In this document: in pieces, positions 1-9,156 of the stretch | Position numbering within the stretch: the stretch's first letter is position 1 | Layout: every line of letters starts with the position of its first letter | Assembly (NCBI RefSeq): GCF_021227995.1 | Contig: NZ_CP089301.1 | Span: 5,518,001-5,582,000 of the forward strand | Direction of reading: 5' to 3' | DNA from: Novosphingobium kaempferiae | GTDB lineage: Bacteria; Pseudomonadota; Alphaproteobacteria; Sphingomonadales; Sphingomonadaceae | Length of the DNA stretch: 64,000 nucleotides | The notes under the pieces: generated by a model | Database searches by the model: none | What the model was told of the DNA's origin: nothing | The model's input: only the letters and a program-made list of their open reading frames with translations | Program-made: the position numbers and the translations under genes

Positions 1-741
1 GAACTGTTCCTGTCGCGACGCAGCAAGTTGGAGGAAGGTCGGAGCACATTGCAGCAGCAGATTCGCATCGCTCAGGGCCAACTTGCGATCGTGCAGCCGC
101 TCACCGCACGCAAGGTCGTCAGCGAGATGGAAGCGCTCAAGCTGCGACAGGATATCGCGACGTTCACCGGCAAGCTGGTAGAACTTGAGAACACCTACGC
201 GCAGGAAGCCTATACCGAGCTGGCCAACAAGCAGGCAGAGCTGAGCGCGCTCAATCCCATCATGCAGCAGCGTGGCGATCAGTTGCGACGCACGGAAATC
301 CGTTCACCGGTCCGCGGGCGGGTCAATACGGTGCTGGTCAATACTCGCGGTGGCGTGGTGCAGCCTGGCGAGCCGATCATGGAAATCACGCCCATGGACG
401 ACCGCCTGCTCATCGAAGCGAAAGTGCGGCCGCGTGACGTGGCGTTTCTCGTTCCGGGAATGGCAGCCAAGGTCAAGATAACGGCCTACGACTACACGAT
501 TTATGGCGACCTCAAGGGCAGGGTCGAGAGGATCAGCGCCGATACGATCGAGGAAGAGACGGTGCATGGCAAGGAGGCCTACTATCAGGTTCTTGTCAGG
601 ACCGACGGCGCGCATCTTGTCCGGGACGGAAAGCCTCTGCCGATCATTCCCGGCATGGTTGCCGAGGTCGATATCCTGACGGGAAAGCGCAGCGTTTTGA
701 ACTACTTGCTGCGCCCTCTACTCAAGGCGCGGTTGCACTGA
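1..741 (+). CDS. HlyD-family type I secretion membrane-fusion protein, C-terminal part
   Basis: The reading frame is open from base 1, so the N-terminus lies outside the window; about 246 residues remain. It starts in a coiled-coil hairpin rich in Q, E, L and K. A lipoyl/barrel-sandwich half follows (IRSPVRGRVNTVLVN, GGVVQPGEPIMEITP), then a beta-barrel segment (AKVRPRDVAFLVPGMAAKVK). Such adaptors link an inner-membrane ABC exporter to an outer-membrane TolC-like channel. The ABC partner would be expected upstream, outside the window. The family call is firm; the cargo is unknown. Confidence 0.88.
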   Translation, partial: ELFLSRRSKLEEGRSTLQQQIRIAQGQLAIVQPLTARKVVSEMEALKLRQDIATFTGKLVELENTYAQEAYTELANKQAELSALNPIMQQRGDQLRRTEIRSPVRGRVNTVLVNTRGGVVQPGEPIMEITPMDDRLLIEAKVRPRDVAFLVPGMAAKVKITAYDYTIYGDLKGRVERISADTIEEETVHGKEAYYQVLVRTDGAHLVRDGKPLPIIPGMVAEVDILTGKRSVLNYLLRPLLKARLH

Positions 742-755
742 ACGGCTGCGTCAGG

Positions 756-2288
756 TCAGGCTGCCGAGCGCTGTTCCGCCTCGTCGCCTTCCGATGGGGC
801 CGCGTGTCCGCTGATTTCCGCTCCGGCATCCGTTGCAAAGCGCAGGTTCCAGAACGTGGCCGTCACGGAGATCGCAGTGACCACCCAGAACGCCACCGAG
901 AAGTCACTGAGCGTGGGCGTAGAGCTACCATTGGCCAACATAGCCAGATGCAGGGCCGTCGCAGCGACACAGATACCGAGGGACAGCATCAGTTGCTGGA
1001 AGGTGGAGTAGAATGCCGTGGCGCTGCTCATGTGCTGCTTGTCCACGCCGTCGTAGGCGATCGTGTTGTAGGCCGTGAACTGGAACGACATGAAGAAGCC
1101 GCAGAGCACCAGCACGCAGAACATCGCCCAGGTCGGCCAGCTAGGGCCGAACAGCCCGCAGATCGCATAGCCCGCGGTTGCGATGATGCCGTTCCAGATG
1201 AGCGCCCGGCGGAAACCGAAGCGACGCAGGACGCGGGGTGCAAAGCTCTTCATCGCCAGCGAGCCTATGGCCGTAGCGACGGTGATGGTACCGCTCTTCG
1301 CCGCCGTGAACCCGAGGCCGACCTGCATCATCAGCGGCAGCAGGAACGGCTGGGCGCCCTGCGTTATCCGCGTGATCGAACCGGCGATCACGGACAGCCG
1401 GAACGTGGGATCGCGCAGCAATCCAAGGTCGAGTATCGCCCCCTCTCGCCCGATGGCATGTCGGACGTAGAGCGCTCCGGCGGCGCCGCCGATCACGATC
1501 AGGATCGCCGCCATGGCGCCCTCGCCCGGTCGGCTGACCATTTCGAAGCCGAACAGCAGGCATCCCAGCGATACGCCGCTCAACACGAAACCGCGGGCGT
1601 CGAAACGGCCGGGATCATCCTCGCGGATATTGGCGATGTACCGCCCCACCAGCCAGAAGCCCAGCGCGCCCATCGGCAGGTTGATGTAGAATATCCAGCG
1701 CCAGTCGAGGTAGGTCACGATGAATCCGCCCAGCGGCGGGCCGAGGATCGGCCCGATCAGCGCCGGCACCAGCAGCCACGACATCGCATTGACCATGTCC
1801 CGCTTGGCGACCGACCGCAGCAGGACGAGCCGCCCCACCGGGATCATCATCGCGCCCCCCATGCCCTGCACGAAGCGGGACACCACGATCATCTCGAGCG
1901 TGCGGGATTGCCCGCAGGCGAGGCTTCCGAGAACGAAGAGCAGTATGGCGCTGCGGAACACGGTGCGCGAGCCGAAGCGATCCGCCAGCTTGCCCGACGC
2001 GGGGATGAAGATGGCCAGCGCGAGCAGGTAGGATGTCAGCGCGACGCTCATCTCCTGCGGCCGTACCGCAAAGTCGCGCGCCATGGTTGGCAAGGCCGTC
2101 GCCAGAACAGTCGAGTCGACGAATTCCATGAACAGCGCCGAGGCCACGATCAGCGCGACAAGCCGATAATTCGGGCTGGATTCGGGAGGGCCGAGATCCT
2201 TCGTCTTTGCCAGTGACCCTGCGGCAGGCACGATGCCGTCGCGCACTTCGGCATTGACCGAAGCCATACCTCGCCGCCGCGGCCTCAT
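756..2288 (-). CDS. MFS transporter, DHA2 (EmrB/QacA) type drug exporter
   Basis: This 510-residue protein has about 14 hydrophobic segments, the usual number for DHA2 drug:H+ antiporters. The motif-A-like loop GKLADRFGSRTVF and the motif-C-like stretch LVPALIGPILGPPLGG are visible. An in-frame ATG seven codons downstream (MASVNAEV) is an alternative start. A TetR gene lies 180 bp upstream on the same strand, which suggests local repression relieved by a ligand. The substrate cannot be read from the sequence. Confidence 0.88.
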   Translation of the reverse strand: MRPRRRGMASVNAEVRDGIVPAAGSLAKTKDLGPPESSPNYRLVALIVASALFMEFVDSTVLATALPTMARDFAVRPQEMSVALTSYLLALAIFIPASGKLADRFGSRTVFRSAILLFVLGSLACGQSRTLEMIVVSRFVQGMGGAMMIPVGRLVLLRSVAKRDMVNAMSWLLVPALIGPILGPPLGGFIVTYLDWRWIFYINLPMGALGFWLVGRYIANIREDDPGRFDARGFVLSGVSLGCLLFGFEMVSRPGEGAMAAILIVIGGAAGALYVRHAIGREGAILDLGLLRDPTFRLSVIAGSITRITQGAQPFLLPLMMQVGLGFTAAKSGTITVATAIGSLAMKSFAPRVLRRFGFRRALIWNGIIATAGYAICGLFGPSWPTWAMFCVLVLCGFFMSFQFTAYNTIAYDGVDKQHMSSATAFYSTFQQLMLSLGICVAATALHLAMLANGSSTPTLSDFSVAFWVVTAISVTATFWNLRFATDAGAEISGHAAPSEGDEAEQRSAA

Positions 2289-2467
2289 GGATGGACCTCG
2301 AGATATCGGGCGATTGAAGGCATGTTCGGACTTTCCGGGTTACGGACGGCTGGGATCCCCCATCCGGCGCGCCCATCTTGTCGCGGGCGCTGCCGCTACG
2401 GGGCATATAGGTGCAACGCAGCATATTGGAACCCCGAACCGCGCAGTGCCCGGACAATCCCTCGGAT

Positions 2468-3085
2468 TCAATCGCCTGGCAAGGTCTGTACGAAGCCCAT
2501 GACAAGGCGCTTGAGCGCAGCCTCGATGTCGGCTTGCGAAGGTTCGCCGTCCTCATGCCCCAGGATCATCGCGCGCAGCACTCCGGCGAATGCGTTGGTC
2601 AGCACGAAGGCTTCGGTGGCGCCAAAACCGGCTTGCTCAGCCTCGGCATCACCGGCAGTCAGCAAGGCGATGACGCGTTCGATCAACGGCGTCAGCCGCC
2701 CGCCACCGCGCGACAGCGAGTATTCCGCGACAAGCCGGTGAGCCTGCCGCCTCTCGCCATAGCCGCAGGTGACGGCCCGAACGATGCGTGACACCTTCTC
2801 CCCCGCGTCATGCATCGAGGCGTCCGACAGCGCCGCGATCACCCGCTGGGAGAGTTCGGCCATTTCCCGGTCGGCCAGCGCATCGAGGATCGCCTCCTTA
2901 TTCGGGAAGTACTGGTACAGCGTGCCGATGCTGACCCCAGCGGTTTGCGCCACCGCGTTGGTCGTCAACGCACCCATGCCGCCGCTGTCGACGAGTCGGA
3001 TCGCGGCTTCCAATATGAGTTCGATCTTGTGCAGCGCCCGTCCCTGACGCGGCGTGCGGACCGTGGATCGGCTATCTTCCGCCAT
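2468..3085 (-). CDS. TetR/AcrR-family transcriptional regulator
   Basis: This 205-residue protein has an N-terminal HTH at about residues 20-67 (TTNAVAQTAGVSIGTLYQYF, then NKEAILDAL), the classic TetR signature. The C-terminal ligand and dimer domain is helical and variable, so the inducer is unknown. It lies upstream of the MFS exporter on the same strand, so it probably represses that gene and itself. A 13-bp palindrome 47 bp upstream of its start is a good operator candidate. Confidence 0.9.
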   Translation of the reverse strand: MAEDSRSTVRTPRQGRALHKIELILEAAIRLVDSGGMGALTTNAVAQTAGVSIGTLYQYFPNKEAILDALADREMAELSQRVIAALSDASMHDAGEKVSRIVRAVTCGYGERRQAHRLVAEYSLSRGGGRLTPLIERVIALLTAGDAEAEQAGFGATEAFVLTNAFAGVLRAMILGHEDGEPSQADIEAALKRLVMGFVQTLPGD

Positions 3086-3131
3086 TTTTCACCTGCGCCA
3101 GTGGAGTGAGGCGAACGCGAGTTTTCGAATG

Positions 3132-3144
3132 TGAGCGATGCTCA
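3132..3144. promoter_or_regulatory. Perfect palindrome, candidate TetR operator
   Basis: TGAGCGATGCTCA has two perfect 5-bp arms around a 3-bp spacer. It lies between the TetR gene (start at 3085, leftward) and coq4 (start at 3207, rightward). Position and symmetry fit an autoregulatory operator; the assignment is inference. Confidence 0.45.
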
Positions 3145-3206
3145 TATTATCGCAGTAGCCAAGCGGTTCAATCACTTTCCCATGCCGCTGCTGAAAGGAA
3201 AGCTCG

Positions 3207-3962
3207 ATGTCAGGCAATTCCGGCAGTTTCGATCTCGCCACACGCAGGGACTGGGGCGCAGCCCTGAATGCCTTGCGGCAATTGCTGTCCAATGCCGACG
3301 ACACTGCGCAAGTGTTCCGCATCATGCGCGCCCTGAATGCGGGGTCGGCAGGCAAGGGATACGCGCGTCTGCTGCGCACGGAAGCCGGCGGACGGATCGC
3401 CTACCGCCGAACCGAACTGGCCCGGCTTCTTTCGGACGCAAGCTTCGTAGCTTCCTGTCCGCCATCGAGCGTCGGCGCAGCCTATGCCGACTTTCTCACA
3501 AGAACAGGCTATTCCGCAAAGGGACTGGCCGCCGTGAGCATGGAGGACGGCATGGCGAGCGAAGCGGAGCACCCGCATGCCTGGTTCGGCAGGCGCACCC
3601 GCGACGTCCACGACATCTGGCACATCCTGACAGGTTACCGGGCCGATGACCCGCTCGGCGAGGCCTGCCTCGTCGCATTCTCCTACGCGCAGACCGGCGG
3701 GCTCGGCTGGGCATTCATCGCGCTCGGCGCGGCCTTCAAGGCTTGCCGCACGCCCGGTGGCGGCGGCGCCTTGCGCGCCATCCGGGAGGGCTATCGGAAC
3801 GGGCGACGAGCCGCGTGGCTGCTCGGCGAGGATTACGAAGCGATCCTGAGCGAACCGCTGGACGCGGCCCGCATCAGACTGCGGATCGCGCGGCCCGCCG
3901 CCTACGAAACCATGGGCAGCGAGCGCGCCGGGTTCTTCAGGACATCGCCGGTGGCTTCATGA
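3207..3962 (+). CDS. Coq4-family ubiquinone biosynthesis protein
   Basis: This 251-residue protein carries the Coq4 metal-binding signature RDVHDIWHILTGY at about residues 132-144. Coq4 organises the ubiquinone biosynthesis complex in mitochondria and is proposed to act in ring decarboxylation/hydroxylation; bacterial homologues are common in sphingomonads. An AAAGGAA ribosome site 6-7 bases upstream supports the ATG at 3207. The 3' end overlaps the convergent pirin gene by 26 bp. The family call is strong; the in vivo role is less sure. Confidence 0.82.
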   Translation: MSGNSGSFDLATRRDWGAALNALRQLLSNADDTAQVFRIMRALNAGSAGKGYARLLRTEAGGRIAYRRTELARLLSDASFVASCPPSSVGAAYADFLTRTGYSAKGLAAVSMEDGMASEAEHPHAWFGRRTRDVHDIWHILTGYRADDPLGEACLVAFSYAQTGGLGWAFIALGAAFKACRTPGGGGALRAIREGYRNGRRAAWLLGEDYEAILSEPLDAARIRLRIARPAAYETMGSERAGFFRTSPVAS

Positions 3963-4830
3963 ACGGGTCATCCGGCAGCGGAATGAATTCCTGGTCGTCG
4001 GCGTCCGGCAGTTTCATCCGCCCCGCCTTCCAGTCTTCTGCCGCCTGCCGGAGCCTGTCCTTCGATGACGATACGAAGTTCCAGTAAAGGAACCTCTCGC
4101 CGACCGGTTCGCCGCCGAGCACCATGACCGTCGAGCGCTCGGCCGCCGTCATCCGCGACACAGCCGCGCCGAGCACCAGCATCCGTCCGGCTTCGTGCCG
4201 CGCGCCGTCGATCTCGATTGCGCCCGTAGCGACGTAGACTGCCCGTTCCGCATGACCCGAAGGGATTTCAGCGGTCGCACCCGGCTCCATGTCGAGGTGG
4301 GCATAGAACAGCGGCGAATGCGTCCGCGCCCCTGCAACGAGGCCGTAGGCGCTTCCGGCAATGAGTTGGCCCTGGATACCGGCCTCGCTCCACTGCGGCA
4401 GGTCGTCGCCTGCGTGATGGGAAAAGCCCGGATCGGTCTCCTCATCCTCCTGTGGCAAGGCCACCCAGGCCTGAATCCCGTGCAGATGGTCGCCGACGGC
4501 ACGGGCCTTCTCAAAACGCTCCGAATGGGTGATGCCGCTGCCGGCGGTCATCCAGTTCACTTCGTTCGGGCGCACCGGCTGGTGAGAGCCCACGCTGTCC
4601 CTGTGCATGATCTCGCCTGAGAACAGGTACGTCACGGTCGACAGGCCGATATGCGGGTGCGGGCGGACATCGAGGCTGCGATCCGCACCCGCCGCGACAT
4701 CGAGCGGCCCCATGTGATCGAAGAATACGAACGGCCCCACCATGCGCCGCTTGGCGAAGGGGAGCACGCGCCCGACGTCCAGCCCGCCGCCAAGGCTGCG
4801 GCGGCGCTGTTCGATAACCATTTCGATCAT
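3937..4830 (-). CDS. Pirin-family cupin protein
   Basis: This 297-residue bicupin has the N-terminal pirin block FDHMGP and RPHPHIGLSTVTYL, whose histidines bind the metal. A further block reads MTAGSGITHSERF, and the C-terminal pirin domain ends with ERFLYWNFVSSSKDRL. Pirins are Fe-dependent proteins; some have quercetinase activity and others act as redox co-regulators. Which applies here cannot be told. It is convergent with coq4. Confidence 0.9.
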   Translation of the reverse strand: MIEMVIEQRRRSLGGGLDVGRVLPFAKRRMVGPFVFFDHMGPLDVAAGADRSLDVRPHPHIGLSTVTYLFSGEIMHRDSVGSHQPVRPNEVNWMTAGSGITHSERFEKARAVGDHLHGIQAWVALPQEDEETDPGFSHHAGDDLPQWSEAGIQGQLIAGSAYGLVAGARTHSPLFYAHLDMEPGATAEIPSGHAERAVYVATGAIEIDGARHEAGRMLVLGAAVSRMTAAERSTVMVLGGEPVGERFLYWNFVSSSKDRLRQAAEDWKAGRMKLPDADDQEFIPLPDDPFMKPPAMS

Positions 4831-4913
4831 GTCATGGTACTCTTGTTGCGAAGCTTTGGGGGCAATCCATACGCCGCTTCCCGCCCGCCGTGCAACTTCG
4901 TCCGGAAGGCGCT

Positions 4914-5831
4914 ATGCGCAGGTGCATGGATGACCTTCTCCCCCTCGGCCGGATCGGCATTGTCGGAGCCGGCCGGGTCGGTCGCGCCATGGCGCTTGGA
5001 CTTGGCCCGCATTCGGCCGCCGCGCCTCTGATTTGGTCGCGCTCGGCAGGACGGGCACAGGCCGCCGTCGCAGAGATCGGCAACTGCCTTGCCGTGGACC
5101 GGCTGTCGGAGTTGCTCGAGGCGTGCGACGTGATCGCCATCGCCGTTGCCGACGATGCGATTCCCGATGTGGTCGCAGCCATGGCCGCGAACCCGATGGT
5201 CGCCGGGCGCTTCATCTTCCACGTCAGCGGGGGTAGCGGCACGACGATCCTCGACCCGCTCGAAAACGCAGGCGCGCGCACCGCCGCGGTGCATCCCGCC
5301 ATGACCTTCACCGGCAATCCCCGGCGCGAGGTTGAGCGCATGATGTCGGCCCGCTTCGCCGTGACCGGATCGAGCCCGGACGCGGCCGCGCAGGCCCGGA
5401 CGATCGTGGCGGCCCTCGGCGGCACTGCGGTCGAGATCGCAGAGGCACAGCGCGCCCTGTATCACGCCGCGCTGTGCCATGCGGCCAACCATCTCGTGAC
5501 CCTGATCGCCGGGGCGTCCGAGGCTCTTGCCAGCGCTGGAGTAGCTGAGCCCGGCTCGTTGCTGGCCCCGCTTGCCCGCGCCGCGCTGGAAAACAGCCTC
5601 GTCAGCGGGCATGCGGCTCTCTCCGGGCCGATCCTGCGTGACGATGCTGGGACTGTTGCACGGCACCTGCAGGCGATATCCGACGGCAGCCCCGAACTGC
5701 TCGACGCCTACCGCGCGATGGCGCAGGCGACGCTCGATGCGCAGCAGCGGCGCAGTGGCTTGGCCCAGTCAGAACTGCGCGCGGTGCTCAGCCGAGATAG
5801 CGTGCTTCCGACAAGTCCAGTTCGCGCGTGA
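4914..5831 (+). CDS. Rossmann-fold oxidoreductase with DUF2520 C-terminal domain
   Basis: The N-terminus has a dinucleotide-binding loop, GRIGIVGAGRVGRAMALGLG. A helical DUF2520 region follows (HAALCHAANHLVTLIAGASEAL), the layout of ProC-like proteins of unknown substrate. ATG 4914 has GGAAGG 4-5 bases upstream; ATG 4926 is an alternative. The last 44 bp overlap the end of the convergent antiporter gene in another frame. A plausible role is NAD(P)-dependent reduction of a small acid or imine; this is inference from the fold. Confidence 0.8.
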   Translation: MRRCMDDLLPLGRIGIVGAGRVGRAMALGLGPHSAAAPLIWSRSAGRAQAAVAEIGNCLAVDRLSELLEACDVIAIAVADDAIPDVVAAMAANPMVAGRFIFHVSGGSGTTILDPLENAGARTAAVHPAMTFTGNPRREVERMMSARFAVTGSSPDAAAQARTIVAALGGTAVEIAEAQRALYHAALCHAANHLVTLIAGASEALASAGVAEPGSLLAPLARAALENSLVSGHAALSGPILRDDAGTVARHLQAISDGSPELLDAYRAMAQATLDAQQRRSGLAQSELRAVLSRDSVLPTSPVRA

Positions 5832-7422
5832 GTTTGCGCGCGGTCTCGCTGTTGATCTGCCGCCCGCGGACGAGTTTCAGCAGCGCGGTCCGCTCCGCCT
5901 TCACGCCCACCAGCCTGAACTCGCGCAGCAACCGGTTCCCCGTGCGCACCGCCTCGCTGGTCTGGCGCTCGCTCAACCCTTCGATCCGTTCGCGATAGAG
6001 CGTCATGACCTGCCCGCCTGCGTCGGCGTAGATGTCGGCCTCGCCATGGCTTTCGGCCAGCGCGTGCTGATGCCGTTCGATCGCCTGAATGGCGGCCTCG
6101 GCCACCGCTATGCGGGCACCGTCCTCCTCGGCCTGCCGAACCGGCTCCGGCGGCATGGCCAGCCCCTTGAGCAATATCGGCAATGCCAGGCTGGCCAGAA
6201 CGAGCGAAACCACGATGACCCCGGCCGCGAGGAAGATCGCCAGATCGCGCGTGGGGAACGGAGTTCCATCATCCAGAGTAAGCGGCAGCGTCAGCACACC
6301 TGCCAGCGTGATCGCCCCTCGCACACCGGCCACCGATGTCGCCGCGATCAGGCGCCAATCGGGGCTCTGCACGCCGATGCCCCGACGTGCGCGGCGAAGG
6401 ATCGTCAGCTTGAGCGACGCCCAGACCCACAGGAAGCGCAGCCCCGCAAGGCCCGCCACGATGACGAGGATATAGACGCCAAGCCACCATGGCTGACTGT
6501 GGCCGGTCGCCGCGACCGTCTGCTTCGCCCCGGCCAGAATGCCCGGCATCTGCTCCCCCAGCAGCACGAAAATGATGCCGTTGAGCGTGAACTGGACCAT
6601 GTCCCACACGGAATTGCGCCGCATCCGCGTGACGGCAAGTGCCTGCCTCGATATCTCGGCATACGTCATCGTCACGCCCGCACTGACGGCGGCGAGAATG
6701 CCGGACGCATGGAGATGCTCCGCGAGCAGATAGGAACCGAACGGAATGAGGAGGCTCACCAGGATCTGCGATCCGGTATCTTCACCCCAGCGCTTCGTTA
6801 CCCAGGATTTGACCCGCGTGACCACAAGGGTAACGACGACGCCTATCGCCAGCCCCGCGCCCGCGACCCAAACAAAGTTCAACGCTGCCGAACTCGCGGA
6901 AAACGTCCCCGTCAACGCCGCCGCCACCGCGAAACGCAGGCAGACAAGCCCCGAAGCGTCGTTGAGCAGAGACTCCCCTTCTAGGATATGCATCATCCGC
7001 TTGGGAATGGGCACACGCGCAGCAATCGCGGAAACCGCGATGGGGTCGGTAGGCGAAACGACCGCAGCCAATGCAAACGCAACCGCCAGCGGCATCGCGG
7101 GGATCATCCAATGGATCAGGAACCCCATGCCGATCACGGTCATGAGCACTAGCCCCAAGGCCAATTCGACTACCGTCGAGGCATCCTTGAAAAGCTCGTC
7201 CTTGGGAATTCGCCAGCCGTCGAGAAAAAGCAGTGGCGGCAGGAAGAGAAAAAGAAACAGTTCTGGATCGAGATCAACCCGGTGCGAGGTAGAAAGGCCG
7301 ATGGCCCCGCCAAGTGCGATCTGCACCAGCGGCGTGGGTACGGAAAACGGCAACATTCTGGCAACGGCACCGCTGACGACGACCGCCAGCAGCAGGAAAA
7401 GCACGATCGAAACTGTCTCCAA
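5788..7422 (-). CDS. CPA1-type Na+/H+ antiporter
   Basis: This 544-residue membrane protein has about 12 helices. It contains the CPA1 landmarks FLPPLLFLDGW and VVSPTDPIAVSAI (the TDP motif of helix 5) and GESLLNDASGLVCLR (ion-binding ND pair). A hydrophilic tail of about 130 residues is probably cytoplasmic and regulatory. The start is a TTG after a GAGTGAGG-like site. The protein should exchange Na+ or K+ for H+ across the inner membrane. The 3' end overlaps the DUF2520 gene tail to tail. Confidence 0.9.
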   Translation of the reverse strand: METVSIVLFLLLAVVVSGAVARMLPFSVPTPLVQIALGGAIGLSTSHRVDLDPELFLFLFLPPLLFLDGWRIPKDELFKDASTVVELALGLVLMTVIGMGFLIHWMIPAMPLAVAFALAAVVSPTDPIAVSAIAARVPIPKRMMHILEGESLLNDASGLVCLRFAVAAALTGTFSASSAALNFVWVAGAGLAIGVVVTLVVTRVKSWVTKRWGEDTGSQILVSLLIPFGSYLLAEHLHASGILAAVSAGVTMTYAEISRQALAVTRMRRNSVWDMVQFTLNGIIFVLLGEQMPGILAGAKQTVAATGHSQPWWLGVYILVIVAGLAGLRFLWVWASLKLTILRRARRGIGVQSPDWRLIAATSVAGVRGAITLAGVLTLPLTLDDGTPFPTRDLAIFLAAGVIVVSLVLASLALPILLKGLAMPPEPVRQAEEDGARIAVAEAAIQAIERHQHALAESHGEADIYADAGGQVMTLYRERIEGLSERQTSEAVRTGNRLLREFRLVGVKAERTALLKLVRGRQINSETARKLTRELDLSEARYLG

Positions 7423-7530
7423 AACCTCACTCCATGTCCTTGACGTGATTGGAGCTTAGAGGGCCTGGAACTGCGAGGGCAACCCTGCAATGAAAGCGGC
7501 CTTGATTGTTCGCGACGTGTGACGTGAGGC

Positions 7531-7960
7531 TCAGGTTCCCACCAGCACGGATTGGAGCAGCTTTGTTGCGCATGAGTGCGGCCTCTCCAGATTGTAATTC
7601 TCTGGCCAGGCGCAGATCACCACCCGGAAATGGCCCAGGCTCAGGAACAAGCTCTCATGGGGCACTTCGTCGCACATGCGACCGTTGAAGCTCTCGACGT
7701 AGCCGTTCCGCCTCGGCTTGCCCGGGGCAATAAGTACCCTCCACCCCGATTTCCCCACACCAGGCGAGGACGGCGTTCGAGGTCAGTTCGGTGCAGTTAT
7801 CGCTGACACTCATCCCAGGCTTGTCGCGTTCGGCGATCAGATCGGTGCGCCTGCGCACCACCCGGCGCCCCGAAATCGGAGTGTCCCGCACCGGAGCCGA
7901 TGCCCATGCCCCGATGGCACGACGCCGGTTTTGCCCGAAGTCCGGCATGATCTTCCTGCT
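7531..7960 (-). pseudogene. Degraded IS3-family transposase (OrfB C-terminal) remnant
   Basis: Two overlapping frames each carry pieces of the DDE integrase core. One has [20 protein letters not shown], which matches the second Asp block DNGxEFTS. The other has [19 protein letters not shown] (the catalytic Glu block) and [11 protein letters not shown] frameshift splits them near 7700-7760. The 5' half, OrfA and clear terminal repeats are not visible, so this is a dead fragment. It fills most of the gap between the antiporter and the DUF1501 gene. Confidence 0.8.
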
Positions 7961-8008
7961 GTGACCAGTAGCGCATGCTATTTCGGTCGCCGCCGATAAC
8001 CTGCAGCA

Positions 8009-9154
8009 TTATTGGGCGAGTCGAATAAGTCCTCCAAAAGGTACTTTCCTTGCCCTATCCGGGAAAAGGGAAGTCGCATCCACGCCGAAGGTTTCGGAAA
8101 CGGTGGCGGCGACGATATCCTCCAGCGCGGCGGTAGGTCGCAGATCACGCCCTTCGTAGAGCGCCTGTGTGGCAAGCCCCGGCCAGTCCGCGATCACGCG
8201 CCCGCCCTTCACCGCACCGCCGACCAGCAGCGCGGCGGAACCGGTGCCGTGGTCGGTCCCCCCGGTGCCGTTCACCGCCACAGTCCGCCCGAATTCGGTG
8301 GCGACGAGGACCACCGTCTTGTCCCAAGCGGGCCCCATGCCGTCACGCAGCGCGGCGAGGAGCGTATCGAGCCGCTTGAATTGCGCCGCCAGCCTCCCGG
8401 CCTGCCCGCTGTGCGTGTCCCACCCGCCGGTCTCGATCATGGCGATGCGCGGACCGTCGGGGCGGGCAAGGAACCCGGCGGCAAGCTTGCCGACGGTGGC
8501 GGGATCCTGACCCTTGGCGTCCTCTCCCGCCTGATCGCGGGTGGTCGTCGCGGCAGTCCATAAGGCATGGAGCGCCGCATCCTGCGAATAGAGCTGCTCC
8601 ACACGCGCCATCAGGTCATCCGTCGCGCGCGGCAGGCCGGAGGCGGCGTATGAGGTCACGGGCGCGGCACCGCGCAGGGCGAGCGGCACCGTGGGCGCAA
8701 AAGCGATGGGCTCGGCCTTCTGCCCCGGCATCAGGGCAACCAGCCGGTTCATCCAGCCGTCCTTGAGCGCGTAGGGACGGCTGCCGCCCGTCTCCAGCAC
8801 GTTCTGCCCGTCGAAGTGCGACCGCTCGCGATAGGCCGAGGCGACCGCGTGGAAGCCGATGACCTGCCCCGCGCCGTACATCCTGCCGGTCTCCGCCAGC
8901 GCGGGATGAAGGCCGAACATGCCGTCCAGCTTCGTCAACCCCGCTAGATCGACCGCGAGAGCACCCCGCTGTCGCGCATAGTCGGGGTCTCCGTGAGGGA
9001 CCAGTGTATGCAGCCCGTCGGCTGCGCCGCGCTGGATGACGAAGACGAAGCGTCGCTCGCCCGGCGCGGCGGCGAAGGCCACGCTCGGGCAGAACAGCAG
9101 AGCGGTGCCGACTGCGGCTATGTCGCGCAGGGCGTGACGGCGGGAGCGGATCAT
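8009..9154 (-). CDS. DUF1501 secreted protein
   Basis: This 381-residue protein begins with a twin-arginine-like or Sec signal (MIRSRRHALRDIAAVGTALL ending near AFAAA). It has typical DUF1501 blocks: FVFVIQRGAADGLHTLVPHG, IETGGWDTHSGQ, ATEFGRTVAVNG and TDHGTGSAALLVGG. The fold relates to alkaline phosphatase/sulfatase-like proteins; the function is unknown. A GAGGAG site sits 6 bases before ATG 9154, so this start is preferred to the ATG at 9160. It is last in a leftward operon and is paired with DUF1800, as is usual for the family. Confidence 0.88.
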   Translation of the reverse strand: MIRSRRHALRDIAAVGTALLFCPSVAFAAAPGERRFVFVIQRGAADGLHTLVPHGDPDYARQRGALAVDLAGLTKLDGMFGLHPALAETGRMYGAGQVIGFHAVASAYRERSHFDGQNVLETGGSRPYALKDGWMNRLVALMPGQKAEPIAFAPTVPLALRGAAPVTSYAASGLPRATDDLMARVEQLYSQDAALHALWTAATTTRDQAGEDAKGQDPATVGKLAAGFLARPDGPRIAMIETGGWDTHSGQAGRLAAQFKRLDTLLAALRDGMGPAWDKTVVLVATEFGRTVAVNGTGGTDHGTGSAALLVGGAVKGGRVIADWPGLATQALYEGRDLRPTAALEDIVAATVSETFGVDATSLFPDRARKVPFGGLIRLAQ

Positions 9155-9156
9155 GG

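Noticed and set aside
6746..7459. Thr/Ser/Ala-rich rightward frame opposite the antiporter
   Set aside because: Low-complexity shadow of conserved membrane helices on the minus strand.
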